A DNA stretch of 50,663 bases from Thermoflexales bacterium (GCA_014360895.1 JACIWQ010000009.1:1-50663), one strand, 5' to 3'. Counted from the first letter of the stretch, positions 7,915 through 15,267 are shown. The notes: generated from the letters alone by a model not told the origin. Translations and numbers: made by a program.

Positions 7915-8423
7915 ATGGCCACCTACTACCTGGACGCCAGCGCGCTGGTCAAGTACTACATCCTGGAACCCGGCAGCACCTGGGTGCGGGAACTGGTAGA
8001 CGTTTCGGTCCCTGATAACGGCGCCCGGGCCAACTCCATTCTGGTCTCCGAAGCGAGCATCGCGGAGTGCGCGGCGGCTTTTGCCGTTCTCTTCCGTACC
8101 AGGCGCATCAGCCTGCGCGCACGGGATGGCGCATTCCGCGCCTTTATGCATCATCTGGCCACCGCCCGATTTCACCCCATCCGCGTCCTCACGGAAGATT
8201 TCTATACCGCTGCGCACCTCACCCAGCGCCACCCCCTCAAGGCCTACGATGCGGTCCAGTTGGCCGTCGCCCTGCGATGCCAGCAGGTGTTGGCCTCGTT
8301 CCCGTCCCCCTCACCTTCGTCAGCGGCGACCGGACGCTCCTGACCGCCGCGCAGTCCGAGGGACTCCTCACCGATAACCCCTTTGACCACGTCGCCCCCG
8401 AAGATACGCCGCCCCCTCTGTGA
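7915..8423 (+). pseudogene. PIN-domain toxin (VapC-like), frameshifted
   Basis: The start MATYYLDASALVKYY carries the first conserved PIN Asp (YLDAS). SEASIAECAAAF and the YDAVQLAVAL segment with the later acidic residue follow. After ALRCQQ (about 8285) the frame drifts into SFPSPSPSSAATGRS and stops at 8343. The expected C-terminus (VPLTFVSGDRTLLTAAQSEGL, in part) continues in another frame to a stop at 8423. A one-base deletion near 8285-8295 would explain both. The last acidic active-site residue (SGD) is therefore lost from the product. The toxin is probably inactive, or this is a sequencing error. Confidence 0.75.
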
Positions 8424-8445
8424 CCAGAGGGTCTGAAAACCTATC

Positions 8446-8475
8446 CTTCGTGTCTTGGTGCCTTCGTGGTTTCCC
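8446..8475. repeat. CTTCGTGTCTTGGTGCC repeat
   Basis: A copy of the CCACGAAGACACGAAG family, seen here in reverse complement between the PIN pseudogene and the YlbF gene. Other copies are at 1436-1462 and 49619-49683. Confidence 0.6.
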
Positions 8476-8476
8476 T

Positions 8477-8842
8477 TCAGACCCGCCGGGCCAGCGCGGT
8501 GTAATCCGCCCCCAGCAGGGTGCTGATCTGGAATGCGACGTCCGCGAAGTACTGCTTCAGTTCGCTCAGGGCTATGTCCCGTTCCACGATAAGCGGGTGG
8601 GACTCGGCCTGATTCCGCAGCCGGTAGAACCGGTCCACCTCCTCCCTGGGCAGGTCCTCCCCCGCCTGCTGACGGGCCAGCAGGCTCTGGTAGAGCGCCT
8701 GGAACTCCTCCTCCAGCGCGCGGGCCTCCGGGTCGGCCTCCAGGCGCGCCTGGGCCTCCAAGTACTCCCGCACGGGCTCGCTGGAAGCCAGCGCTCGGCC
8801 CAGCGCCTCGCAGGCCCGCTGCAACTCTTCGGATAACGGCAT
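8477..8842 (-). CDS. YlbF/YmcA-family protein, copy 1
   Basis: 121 residues from ATG 8842, with AAGGAGG upstream; the open frame before it lacks a good start. The sequence is nearly all helical (SEELQRACEALGRAL...), which is typical of the Com_YlbF family. In B. subtilis YlbF, YmcA and YaaT form the RicAFT complex, which binds 4Fe-4S clusters and aids RNA processing and competence. It lies 11 bp after the second YlbF-family gene, so the pair is probably an operon. No YaaT homologue is in the window. Confidence 0.75.
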   Translation of the reverse strand: MPLSEELQRACEALGRALASSEPVREYLEAQARLEADPEARALEEEFQALYQSLLARQQAGEDLPREEVDRFYRLRNQAESHPLIVERDIALSELKQYFADVAFQISTLLGADYTALARRV

Positions 8843-8853
8843 CGTCGTCCTCC

Positions 8854-9210
8854 TTATCCACAGCAACTGCGCCGGGCGTTGGCGGCGAAATCCACCCCCG
8901 CCGCCCGGCTGATAGCCTCGTCCACCTCCTGGAACAGGGCCCGCACGGCGCTCTCCGCCGCCCGGTATGCCTGGACCGAGGGGTAGGCTTCCAGTTGAGC
9001 CTGGAGTTGCCGCAGGGCCCGCAGGTGCTCGGCGCCGTCGCCCCGCCCCCACTGGAGCGCGGACTGGTGGGCGCGGATCTGCTGCAGCAGGTCCTGTACC
9101 GCCTCGTCGTGATTGATGGCCCGCGCGGCCTCCCAGAGCGCCCGAAACTCCGGCGTCTCCCGCACGGCCTCCACCAACTCCCGAATCGCCAATCCTACAT
9201 CAACTTCCAT
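8854..9210 (-). CDS. YlbF/YmcA-family protein, copy 2, Cys-Cys tail
   Basis: 118 residues, helical, with the YlbF-type core (INHDEAVQDLLQQIRAHQ) and a C-terminal GVDFAANARRSCCG. The terminal CCG could bind a cluster or metal, in line with the Fe-S binding reported for the RicAFT proteins. It is upstream of the first copy on the same transcript, with a GGAGGTGGAG-type ribosome-binding site. A TTCACGTTTCAC repeat separates it from the Fe-S gene upstream. Confidence 0.75.
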   Translation of the reverse strand: MEVDVGLAIRELVEAVRETPEFRALWEAARAINHDEAVQDLLQQIRAHQSALQWGRGDGAEHLRALRQLQAQLEAYPSVQAYRAAESAVRALFQEVDEAISRAAGVDFAANARRSCCG

Positions 9211-9232
9211 CTCTCCACCTCCTCCCTTTAAG

Positions 9233-9302
9233 CTTCACGTTTCACGTCTCACTTTTCACGTCTCACGTTTCACGCCTCACGCTTCACGCTTCACGTTTCA
9301 CA
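9233..9302. repeat. TTCACGTTTCAC intergenic repeat, copy 2
   Basis: A tandem array of TTCACGTCTCAC/TTCACGCTTCAC units. It overlaps the last few bases of the Fe-S gene ending at 9298. Confidence 0.8.
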
Positions 9303-9828
9303 CCCCCACCAACTCCGCCAGCCGACGGCCTCCTTCGGCGAAGGCTTCCTCCCAGAGATGTGGACACTCGTCCAGATGACGGTCGCCCCGGAGCAGCGCG
9401 GCGGCGAAGGCCATACAGGTCGGCTCCCCGCAGTCGCCGCAGTTCCTGCGCGGCAGGAGCCGGTAGGCATCCAGCGGCCCGATCAGGTTCCGTCGTTCGT
9501 GGCAGGGTGTGATTTCCTCCCGTCTCCGCCAGACATCGTTGCACAGGTCCTGAAACCACCGCAGTTGGGCCAGCGCGTCCTCCGCGCCGTCTACCTTCGC
9601 CATCACCGCCCCGTCCGGATAGAAGGTCAGGATGCGTTCCCCCCGCTTGACGGTGACCGTGTTGTTCTCCGGGTTGTACATCAGATTGGGCACGACGGCG
9701 TTCAGGTACGGGAAGACGGGCGAGACGTCGCCCGAAAACCGGGCGATGACCCGGTTCTTGGTCGGGTCGGCGATGCAATCCAGGATACGGACGATAGTGA
9801 AACTGGAAAGCAGGACGTCGTCGCTCAT
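9298..9828 (-). CDS. Fe-S domain protein (PF04060-like), copy 2
   Basis: 176 residues. C-x2-C-x4-C-x16-C (NCGDCGEPTC, then Cys in HLDECPHL) matches the FeS domain more closely than copy 1, since CGEPTCMAFA is the classical consensus. The N-terminal domain is paralogous to the gene at 6854-7405: both carry VFPYLNA and a predicted beta-rich YxPxxxTVxVKxGxx-like segment. It sits between the YlbF pair and the ABC exporter. Partner and substrate are unknown. Confidence 0.8.
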   Translation of the reverse strand: MSDDVLLSSFTIVRILDCIADPTKNRVIARFSGDVSPVFPYLNAVVPNLMYNPENNTVTVKRGERILTFYPDGAVMAKVDGAEDALAQLRWFQDLCNDVWRRREEITPCHERRNLIGPLDAYRLLPRRNCGDCGEPTCMAFAAALLRGDRHLDECPHLWEEAFAEGGRRLAELVGV

Positions 9829-9834
9829 CCTTCC

Positions 9835-9903
9835 CTACCGGGGCCCGAAAATATTCCCGCGCACTTCGGTGATGCCCGCACCGGGCACGTCAATGAGGAC
9901 CTT
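9835..9903 (-). other. In-frame extension after UGA, possible readthrough
   Basis: Directly after the UGA that ends the 48-residue gene at 9904, the same frame stays open for 22 codons (KVLIDVPGAGITEVRGN..., to UAG at 9835-9837) and looks coding. A hairpin at 9872-9888 (GTGCCC...GGGCAT with GGTG at its apex) starts 15 nt after the UGA. This geometry matches the SECIS-like hairpin at 6653-6672. It has no start codon of its own. It could be chance, a gene remnant, or selenocysteine readthrough. Confidence 0.3.
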
Positions 9904-10050
9904 TCAGCCGCCCTCTAACGCCTGCTGGGCCGGCTTCCTGAGATGTCGGTCCAGGAACGCCAGCGCGCCCTCAGCGTCCCGGTCCAGGATGATGCGGCAG
10001 AGGTCCAGGAGTTCCTCCTCCGTCAGGACAATCGTCAGCCCCTTTTTCAT
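9904..10050 (-). CDS. Small acidic helical protein
   Basis: 48 residues from ATG 10050, with AAAGGA upstream (MKKGLTIVLTEEELLDLCRI...LEGG). An amphipathic helical protein with one Cys. It lies between the ABC permease and the second Fe-S gene on the same strand. The stop is UGA with 22 further in-frame codons behind it, described separately. No function recognised. Confidence 0.55.
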   Translation of the reverse strand: MKKGLTIVLTEEELLDLCRIILDRDAEGALAFLDRHLRKPAQQALEGG

Positions 10051-10063
10051 CCCGTCGTCCTTT

Positions 10064-10813
10064 TCAATCCGCGCGTCGGGCCAGCGTGCGCACCGCCAGT
10101 GCGAAGAACCCTGCGGCGAAGACCGCCAGAGCCCCCAGATCAAGTACCGTCGTGGGCAAAACGCGTCCGTCCAGCGCCGCCCGCAGCGCTTCCACCGCGT
10201 AGGTCAGTGGCAGGAGACGGGCCACGGCCTGCAGCGCGGGCGGCATGGACGCCAGCGGCACGAAGATGCCGCCCAGGAACATCATCGGGAAGCGGATAAA
10301 GTTGGCCAGCGTCTGCGCCTCAAAGACCTCCCGGACCGCCACCGAGACGAACGCCCCCAGCGCCGAGAAGGCCGCCGCCGAAAGGAGCAGCGCCAGCACC
10401 AGCAGCGGCCAGTTGACGGAGCCCACGCCGAAGACGACCAGGGCAACAGCCAGCACCGCCGCCGTCACCGTCAGCCCGAAGGCCATCCCGCCCAGGAGTT
10501 TCCCCGCCAGCAGCGCCGGGAGCCGCACAGGAGCCAGGAGCAGCCGCTCCAGCGCGCCGGTCCGCTGCTCAAAAACGATAACGATGGCCTCCATAGAACT
10601 GGAGCCGAACAGGAGCGTCAGCGCCAGCAGTCCTGGCGTCAGCGAGCGCAGGTCGCCCGGGTTGCGGATGGCAAAGGCCAGGACGAAGGCGAACGGGAAC
10701 AGAATGCCCCAACTGATGTTGGGCGGCTTGAGATAGTAGGCCCGCAGGTCCTTCAGGGCGATGTACCACATCCCGCGCAGATCGTCGCGCAGCACGAAAT
10801 GCCCACTCCTCAC
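10064..10813 (-). CDS. ABC-2 type transporter permease
   Basis: 249 residues with about six hydrophobic segments (roughly 35-55, 65-85, 105-130, 140-160, 175-195, 220-245) and the ABC-2 motif region ALERLLLAPV. It is the membrane half of an exporter whose ATPase is the gene upstream at 10871. ATG 10771 (MWYIALKDLR) is an alternative start that would remove 14 residues. Drug, lipid or metal-thiol export is possible; the substrate is not evident. Confidence 0.85.
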   Translation of the reverse strand: MRSGHFVLRDDLRGMWYIALKDLRAYYLKPPNISWGILFPFAFVLAFAIRNPGDLRSLTPGLLALTLLFGSSSMEAIVIVFEQRTGALERLLLAPVRLPALLAGKLLGGMAFGLTVTAAVLAVALVVFGVGSVNWPLLVLALLLSAAAFSALGAFVSVAVREVFEAQTLANFIRFPMMFLGGIFVPLASMPPALQAVARLLPLTYAVEALRAALDGRVLPTTVLDLGALAVFAAGFFALAVRTLARRAD

Positions 10814-10817
10814 GAAA

Positions 10818-10872
10818 CACAGCGTATGGACGGAGTACGGAGTACGAAATACTCCGTACTGCGTATTCCGTT
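10818..10872. repeat. TACGGAGTACG intergenic repeat
   Basis: Units of GGAGTACGGAGTACGAAATACTCCGTACTGCG form a palindrome-prone array between ABC permease and ATPase. The family recurs at 16060-16122, 18750-18763 and 35269-35312, and as the 3' ends of the genes ending at 438, 44936 and 47873. Confidence 0.75.
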
Positions 10873-11800
10873 ATGTCCTCCCCTTCTCCGCCAGCATCAC
10901 CTCGGCGCTCAGGCCGGTGAGGTGGACGAAGACGTCCTCCAGCGTTGGGCGGACGGTGTTGAGGGCCAGGACCCGTCGGCCTTCGGCGGTTGCCCGGGCC
11001 AGCGCCGCCTGGGTCGCCTCCTCCACGCTGCGCCCCTCAAACCGGAGCGTCTCCGTCCGGCCATCCCCGTCGGCCAGCGTCGCCTCCACCGCCAGGCGGG
11101 CCGGCAGCCGCGCCTTCAGCCCGTCCACCGTGTCCAGCGCCACGATGCGCCCCTGGACGATGATGGCGATGCGGTCGCACAGCCGCTCCGCCTCCTCCAG
11201 GTAGTGGGTGGTCAGGAAGACGGTCACCCCTTCCCGGCGAAGGTCGGCGATCATCCCCCGCAGGCCGCGCGCGCTCATCACGTCCAGGCCGGTAGTCGGC
11301 TCGTCCAGGAAAAGGAGCGGCGGACGGTGGGCCAGCGCGGCGGCGATCGTCAGCGCCCGCTTCATCCCGCGCGAGAGTTTGGCGAAGGGCACGTCCCGTT
11401 TGTCGCTCAGGCGGAAGCGGGCCAGCAGTTCTTCGGCGCGCGCCTTGCGCTCGCGGCGCGGCACGCCGTACAACTGCATGGAGAAGAGCAGGTTGTCAAA
11501 GGCCGAGAGTTCGTCGTAGAGGTTGGACGTCTCCGGCACGACGCCGACGCGCTTCTTGATCTGCGTCACCTCGGTCGCCAGGTCATAGCCCAGGACGCGG
11601 GCGCCGCCGGCGGTGGGACGGGTCAGGCCGGTGAGCATGCGTACCGTCGTCGTCTTCCCGGCGCCGTTGGGGCCCAGGAAGCCGAAGACCTCGCCCTCGC
11701 GCACCGTGAATTCTATCCCCTCCACCGCGCGGACGGGCGGCGCGCCCCGCGCCCCGGGATAGTGCTTGGTCAGTTGGGCAACCTGGATGACGTCGCTCAC
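10871..11800 (-). CDS. ABC transporter ATP-binding protein (DrrA-like)
   Basis: 309 residues. Walker A GPNGAGKTT, Q-loop region, signature LSRGMKRALTIA and Walker B LLFLDEPTTGLD are all present, with a C-terminal extension typical of DrrA/CcmA-type exporters. It pairs with the ABC-2 permease at 10064. Its start overlaps the stop of the TSUP gene upstream by 4 bp, so exporter and permease are co-transcribed with the sulfur-handling genes. Confidence 0.9.
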   Translation of the reverse strand: MSDVIQVAQLTKHYPGARGAPPVRAVEGIEFTVREGEVFGFLGPNGAGKTTTVRMLTGLTRPTAGGARVLGYDLATEVTQIKKRVGVVPETSNLYDELSAFDNLLFSMQLYGVPRRERKARAEELLARFRLSDKRDVPFAKLSRGMKRALTIAAALAHRPPLLFLDEPTTGLDVMSARGLRGMIADLRREGVTVFLTTHYLEEAERLCDRIAIIVQGRIVALDTVDGLKARLPARLAVEATLADGDGRTETLRFEGRSVEEATQAALARATAEGRRVLALNTVRPTLEDVFVHLTGLSAEVMLAEKGRT

Positions 11801-12552
11801 TTCACCAGGTCAAAAATCATCTTGGCCGCGATCAGCCACAGCAGCACGCCGATCACCCTCTTCAGTTGCGCGCTGGAGAGTTTGACCTTCATCAACTGGG
11901 AGCCGACGAGGGAACCGGCGGCCGCCATCACGGCCATAATGCCGACAAACGTCGGGTTCAGGCCGCCCAGGGTGACGTGGCCCAGAAAGCCGGAGAGGGA
12001 TGAGAAGACCACGATCAGCGAGGTCGTCCCGGCGGCGATTTTCGGGTCCAGCCCGATCCAGTTCAGGACGGGCAGGATGAAATTCCCCCCGCCGACGCCC
12101 AGCATCCCACCCAGAAACCCGGCCACTGCCCCGATCCCTGCGCCGGCCGTAACCTCCGCGCTCCGGGCCAGCGGCCGGCTCCGGGTCCTGGCCCGGTAGA
12201 ACAGCATCATGAAGCCGGCGAAGACCAGGAAGGCCGCGAACAGGCCCAGGAGCAGCCGCTTGTTCACGTAGGGCGTCAGGCGGGCACCGACAGGCGAGAG
12301 GGCAACGGCAGTGATCAGCACCGGCAGCCCCACGCGCCAGTTGATCAGACGGCCCCGCCAGTAGTTGATGGCGGCGAACAGCAGGCTCACCACGTTGAGC
12401 AACAGGGCGATGGGCGTCGCTTCGGCCAGCGGTACCCCCAGGTAGTAAAAGAAGGGCACGAACAGGAAGGCCGCGCCGATGCCCGCCATGGCCAGCAGTC
12501 CGGAGAAGAGAAACACCACTCCGGCGCTCAGGACGTAGAAAACCGGGCTCAT
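11797..12552 (-). CDS. TSUP (TauE/SafE) family permease, copy 1
   Basis: 251 residues, about 8 hydrophobic segments. It has the duplicated TSUP glycine-rich motifs (GLLAMAGIGAAF near the N-terminus and GFLGGMLGVGGGNFI in the middle). TSUP proteins move small anions, often sulfite, thiosulfate or sulfonates. It follows the rhodanese gene by 9 bp. Confidence 0.88.
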   Translation of the reverse strand: MSPVFYVLSAGVVFLFSGLLAMAGIGAAFLFVPFFYYLGVPLAEATPIALLLNVVSLLFAAINYWRGRLINWRVGLPVLITAVALSPVGARLTPYVNKRLLLGLFAAFLVFAGFMMLFYRARTRSRPLARSAEVTAGAGIGAVAGFLGGMLGVGGGNFILPVLNWIGLDPKIAAGTTSLIVVFSSLSGFLGHVTLGGLNPTFVGIMAVMAAAGSLVGSQLMKVKLSSAQLKRVIGVLLWLIAAKMIFDLVK

Positions 12553-12561
12553 CGGGGCGCC

Positions 12562-12960
12562 TCAGTCCTGCTTCTTTTGGAGCGTCGCCCGCACCTTGCC
12601 CGGCATCAGTTCCGGGAACAGATTGGCGTACCCGCCCGGCATAATGCGGACGTTGTCAAAACCGTGTGCGTGCAGGTAGGCGAACGCCACGTTGGCCCGG
12701 TCGCCGCCGGAGCAGAAGGTGACCACCAGTTTGTCGCGCGGAACCTCGTCCAGGCGCGCGGGCAACTCGTTGATGGGAATCTCCAGCGCAAAGGGAAATC
12801 TCACGAACCCTTTCTCCTCCGGCGCGCGCACGTCCAGCAGGACGGCCTCGCCCTTCGCCCACTTTTCAAAGAAGACGGCCGGCTCAACCTTGTGCTGGCC
12901 GGTGCTCCAGTACTCAAAGTCCAACCTGCTCAGCCATTGAGAGAAGGTGTCCTCTGGCAT
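12562..12960 (-). CDS. Rhodanese-like sulfurtransferase
   Basis: 132 residues from ATG 12960, preceded by AAGGAG. Single rhodanese domain with the persulfide-carrying Cys in FCSGGDRAN and the LLDVRAPEE strand. It transfers sulfane sulfur to a thiol acceptor. It is flanked by two TSUP permeases, which fits handling of thiosulfate or persulfide. The frame is open far upstream, but the overlapping TSUP gene is the real occupant there. Confidence 0.9.
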   Translation of the reverse strand: MPEDTFSQWLSRLDFEYWSTGQHKVEPAVFFEKWAKGEAVLLDVRAPEEKGFVRFPFALEIPINELPARLDEVPRDKLVVTFCSGGDRANVAFAYLHAHGFDNVRIMPGGYANLFPELMPGKVRATLQKKQD

Positions 12961-13022
12961 TTTTGGCTCCTTGTGATGTAGAATTCGGGTGGCCGAAGGA
13001 GAGCCTCCGGCCACCCCCGTCC

Positions 13023-13943
13023 CTACCAGATGCGAATCCCGAAGTAGCCCAGGACGAACTTGAGGGCGACGTACAGGAAGTAGATGCCGAAGATGAACTT
13101 GAGGGTATGCGGCTTCAGGCGCTTGATGACGGCCGCGCCGACCTGGGCGCCGACAATCGTGCCGCCGCCCAGCAGCCCTCCGGCCACCAGCGCCACGAAC
13201 CCCTGGGCCACTTTGATCAGCCCGCCCACCAGCGCCAGCGGGATCATAACGGCCAGCGAGGTGCCCATCGTGATGTAGACGGGCGCGGAGAAGAGGTAGA
13301 TGAGCCCGGGCACCAGCGCGTAGCCGCCGCCCAGCCCGGCGATACCGGTAGCGATGCCGACGATGAAGCCGAAGACGGCCATTCCCCAGCCGCTGCCGGG
13401 AATCTCGTTGCCTTCTTTCTTCGCCGGCCCCTTCCCGGTGAAGCCCTGGACCCCCTCCCAGATCATCCGGATGGCGGGCCAGAGGAAGAGCAGGCCCAGG
13501 ACCAGCCCCAGGAGCGCCTGATGGGCAGCCAGAAAGGTGAAGAGCCACGAGCCCAGGAGCACGCCCAGGACGCCCCCACCGCCCAGCCAGAGCGCCGCCC
13601 GCCGGTCCAGATTGCGCCGCACCAGGTGTCCCCACGCCCCGGAGATGGCGGTGAAGATGACGGCGAAGAGGGTCGTGCCCACCGCCAGCGGAGCCGGGAA
13701 GCCCATCCAGAAGTGGATGACGGGGAGCATCACGCTGCAGCCGCCGGTGCCGATGAGGCCCCCCAGCAGCCCGGCGAAGAAGCCCACCACCAGCAGGAGA
13801 ATCCCCCGGCCGATGCCGATGGGCGGTTCTCCCTGGGCATGAACCCCAGCCAGCGCGGCCCAGATGACGATGACCGCCACGATGGCCAGCAGCACCAGTG
13901 TGACGGCCTGTGTCCGATACCACGGAGCCTTTTCTGCGGCCAT
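13023..13943 (-). CDS. TSUP (TauE/SafE) family permease, copy 2
   Basis: 306 residues. An N-terminal signal-anchor-like helix is followed by TSUP half-motifs GLLGGLIGTGGCSVM and GIATGIAGLGGGYAL and about 8-9 membrane segments. It carries an extra charged cytoplasmic loop (GKGPAKKEGNEIPG) that copy 1 lacks. The start has AGGAGGTAAGG upstream. It probably exports or imports a small sulfur anion. Confidence 0.88.
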   Translation of the reverse strand: MAAEKAPWYRTQAVTLVLLAIVAVIVIWAALAGVHAQGEPPIGIGRGILLLVVGFFAGLLGGLIGTGGCSVMLPVIHFWMGFPAPLAVGTTLFAVIFTAISGAWGHLVRRNLDRRAALWLGGGGVLGVLLGSWLFTFLAAHQALLGLVLGLLFLWPAIRMIWEGVQGFTGKGPAKKEGNEIPGSGWGMAVFGFIVGIATGIAGLGGGYALVPGLIYLFSAPVYITMGTSLAVMIPLALVGGLIKVAQGFVALVAGGLLGGGTIVGAQVGAAVIKRLKPHTLKFIFGIYFLYVALKFVLGYFGIRIW

Positions 13944-14015
13944 TTGTCCTTACCTCCTGCAAGGAACCGGCGCCACGCGCCCGGCGCGTGTGCGCCTGTC
14001 TGTGGGAAAACGATG

Positions 14016-14129
14016 TCAGAATAGGGAACTTGCCGCTGACCAGACTCCGCGACGGACCGGCGGTGGGCGCTTGCGGCCGGGCCCGCGCCCCCGACAGCAC
14101 AGACACTGGCACCCTGGACGGCATTTCAT
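14016..14129 (-). CDS. Possible Cys-rich micro-protein
   Basis: A 37-codon ORF with GGAGGGAG upstream of ATG 14129. It encodes a CxxxGCxCLCC cluster and a basic Pro/Arg tail. The five cysteines suggest metal binding, but the length is near chance in such GC-rich sequence. It fills part of the 243-bp gap between the AhpD-like remnant and TSUP copy 2. Nothing else is seen in that gap. Confidence 0.25.
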   Translation of the reverse strand: MKCRPGCQCLCCRGRGPGRKRPPPVRRGVWSAASSLF

Positions 14130-14186
14130 CGGACTCCCTCCGGCGGACGGGCGACGCCGTCTGCCTCTGCTATCCCCGGACCGACC

Positions 14187-14393
14187 TCACTCGCCCGGGG
14201 ACTTCAGTTCCTGGATCATCGTCCGCACCTTCCCGGCGGCGATGACCTCGGCAACGGCCATCGCCTCGCGGATTTCGTCCTCCGTCGCGCCGTACCGGCG
14301 CGCTTTGCCCACATGGGCCTCCGTTCAGGGCTGACACCCCGCTGCCAGCGAGGCGGCGATAAGGTGACAGTCACCTTGAAGGTGACTGTCACC
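14187..14393 (-). pseudogene. 5'-truncated AhpD-like (CMD) selenoprotein gene with CxxU
   Basis: The frame reads LIAASLAAGCQP, UGA (14325-14327), TEAHVGKARRYGATEDEIREA, then the helix to UGA 14187. This is the carboxymuconolactone decarboxylase/AhpD redox core, in which the motif is CxxC; here the second Cys is UGA, as in known CxxU selenoprotein members. No start codon exists: the first ~10-12 residues are replaced by the inverted repeat at 14362-14394. A 6-bp stem with a GGTAC loop lies at 14286-14302, about 22 nt after UGA. It is probably a recently damaged selenoprotein gene, a redox partner for the thioredoxin-fold protein upstream. Alternatively a Cys-to-stop mutation in decay. Confidence 0.6.
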
Positions 14394-14394
14394 T
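14362..14394. repeat. Perfect 16-bp inverted repeat
   Basis: AGGTGACAGTCACCTT (14362-14377) and its exact reverse complement (14379-14394) flank one base. Each arm is itself nearly palindromic. It sits where the 5' end of the AhpD-like gene should be, 4 bp past the thioredoxin-fold stop codon. A partial copy (GGTGACCGTCACCTT) is at 37158-37172. Confidence 0.8.
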
Positions 14395-14397
14395 CAA

Positions 14398-14670
14398 CTA
14401 TTTAGCGCCGTCCAGCGCCTCCCGCAGCCAGGCGACCACTTCCTCCACCTTCGGGATACGCCCGGCGCAGACCAGTTTCTCGTTGATGACCAGCCCCGGA
14501 GTGAAAAGGATCGGGTATTTGGTGATTTCAGCGTAGTCGGTGATGTGCTGGATGGTGGCCTCCAGGTCGGGCATCTCTTCGGCCAGGACCTCCAGCGCGG
14601 CGACGGCCTGCTGCTCCACCCAGTCGCAGGCCTCGCAGCCCGGTCCCAGAACCTTGATGTTCAGCGGCAT
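14398..14670 (-). CDS. Thioredoxin-fold redox protein (CxxC)
   Basis: 90 residues from ATG 14670, preceded by AAGGAGGG. CEAC (Cys 12 and 15) follows the first beta-strand (IKVLGPG). The later TPGLVIN cis-proline segment completes the fold. The size fits the small TIGR00412-type redox-active disulfide proteins that often accompany arsenic- or sulfur-linked permeases. It is immediately upstream of the damaged AhpD-like gene. Confidence 0.88.
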   Translation of the reverse strand: MPLNIKVLGPGCEACDWVEQQAVAALEVLAEEMPDLEATIQHITDYAEITKYPILFTPGLVINEKLVCAGRIPKVEEVVAWLREALDGAK

Positions 14671-14756
14671 ACGTCCCTCCTTGGGTGCGCAAGAATAGAC
14701 TTTATCGGAAATAGCGCCAGGTGGCGCAGCACGTATCTCTCTCGATAAGGAAAATC

Positions 14757-14785
14757 TGTGCTCGTCCGCGTTCATCCGCGTCCTA
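14757..14785. repeat. GCGTTCATCCGCG intergenic repeat, copy 2
   Basis: CGTCCGCGTTCATCCGCG lies between the OsmC and thioredoxin-fold genes, within a 134-bp gap that shows no gene. Confidence 0.65.
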
Positions 14786-14804
14786 TTTCCGATGAAGTTT
14801 AATC

Positions 14805-15254
14805 TTACGCCACAGTAATCTCCGGCTCTATGATGACCTCTGACTTAATGGAGTTGGCGACGAGGCTGTATTTGCGGGCGCTCTCCACCGCCCGCCGAAC
14901 CCGCTTCTCCACGACCGCCGGGTCCTCGCCCCCCGCGCGCACCACAATCTTCGGCCACAGCCGGACGTGGGTGAAGATTTCCGTCCGGTCCAGTTCTATC
15001 AACTTGGTCCCCTCGGCGCGGCACTCGTAGGAGACCAGGTCCAGTTTGAACCGCTCCGCCGCCCAGATGAACATCATCATAATGCAGGTGTTGACGGCGG
15101 CGACGAAGGCGTCCTCCGGCGTCAGGACGCCGGGATGGCCGTGGGCATCGGGCGGCGCGGAGAAGTCCATCTCCGGCCCGTTGCCCATCACGATGTGCCC
15201 CCAGTGCTCCCCCTTCCAGGTGACGACGGTGTAGTAGGTGGCTGTTCGGCTCAT
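14805..15254 (-). CDS. OsmC-family peroxiredoxin-like protein
   Basis: 149 residues from ATG 15254, with AAAGGAG upstream. The OsmC fold is indicated by GVLTPEDAFVAAVNTCIMM with Cys 57 at the usual active-site helix. A second Cys (about 78) sits in the strand that follows. OsmC proteins reduce organic hydroperoxides and some handle persulfides. The context of rhodanese, TSUP and thioredoxin-fold genes favours thiol or persulfide chemistry. Confidence 0.88.
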   Translation of the reverse strand: MSRTATYYTVVTWKGEHWGHIVMGNGPEMDFSAPPDAHGHPGVLTPEDAFVAAVNTCIMMMFIWAAERFKLDLVSYECRAEGTKLIELDRTEIFTHVRLWPKIVVRAGGEDPAVVEKRVRRAVESARKYSLVANSIKSEVIIEPEITVA

Positions 15255-15267
15255 CGGTCTCCTTTGC

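Noticed and set aside
7915-8423. Programmed frameshift in the PIN gene
   Set aside because: The crossover region has no slippery heptamer, and loss of the catalytic C-terminus fits inactivation.
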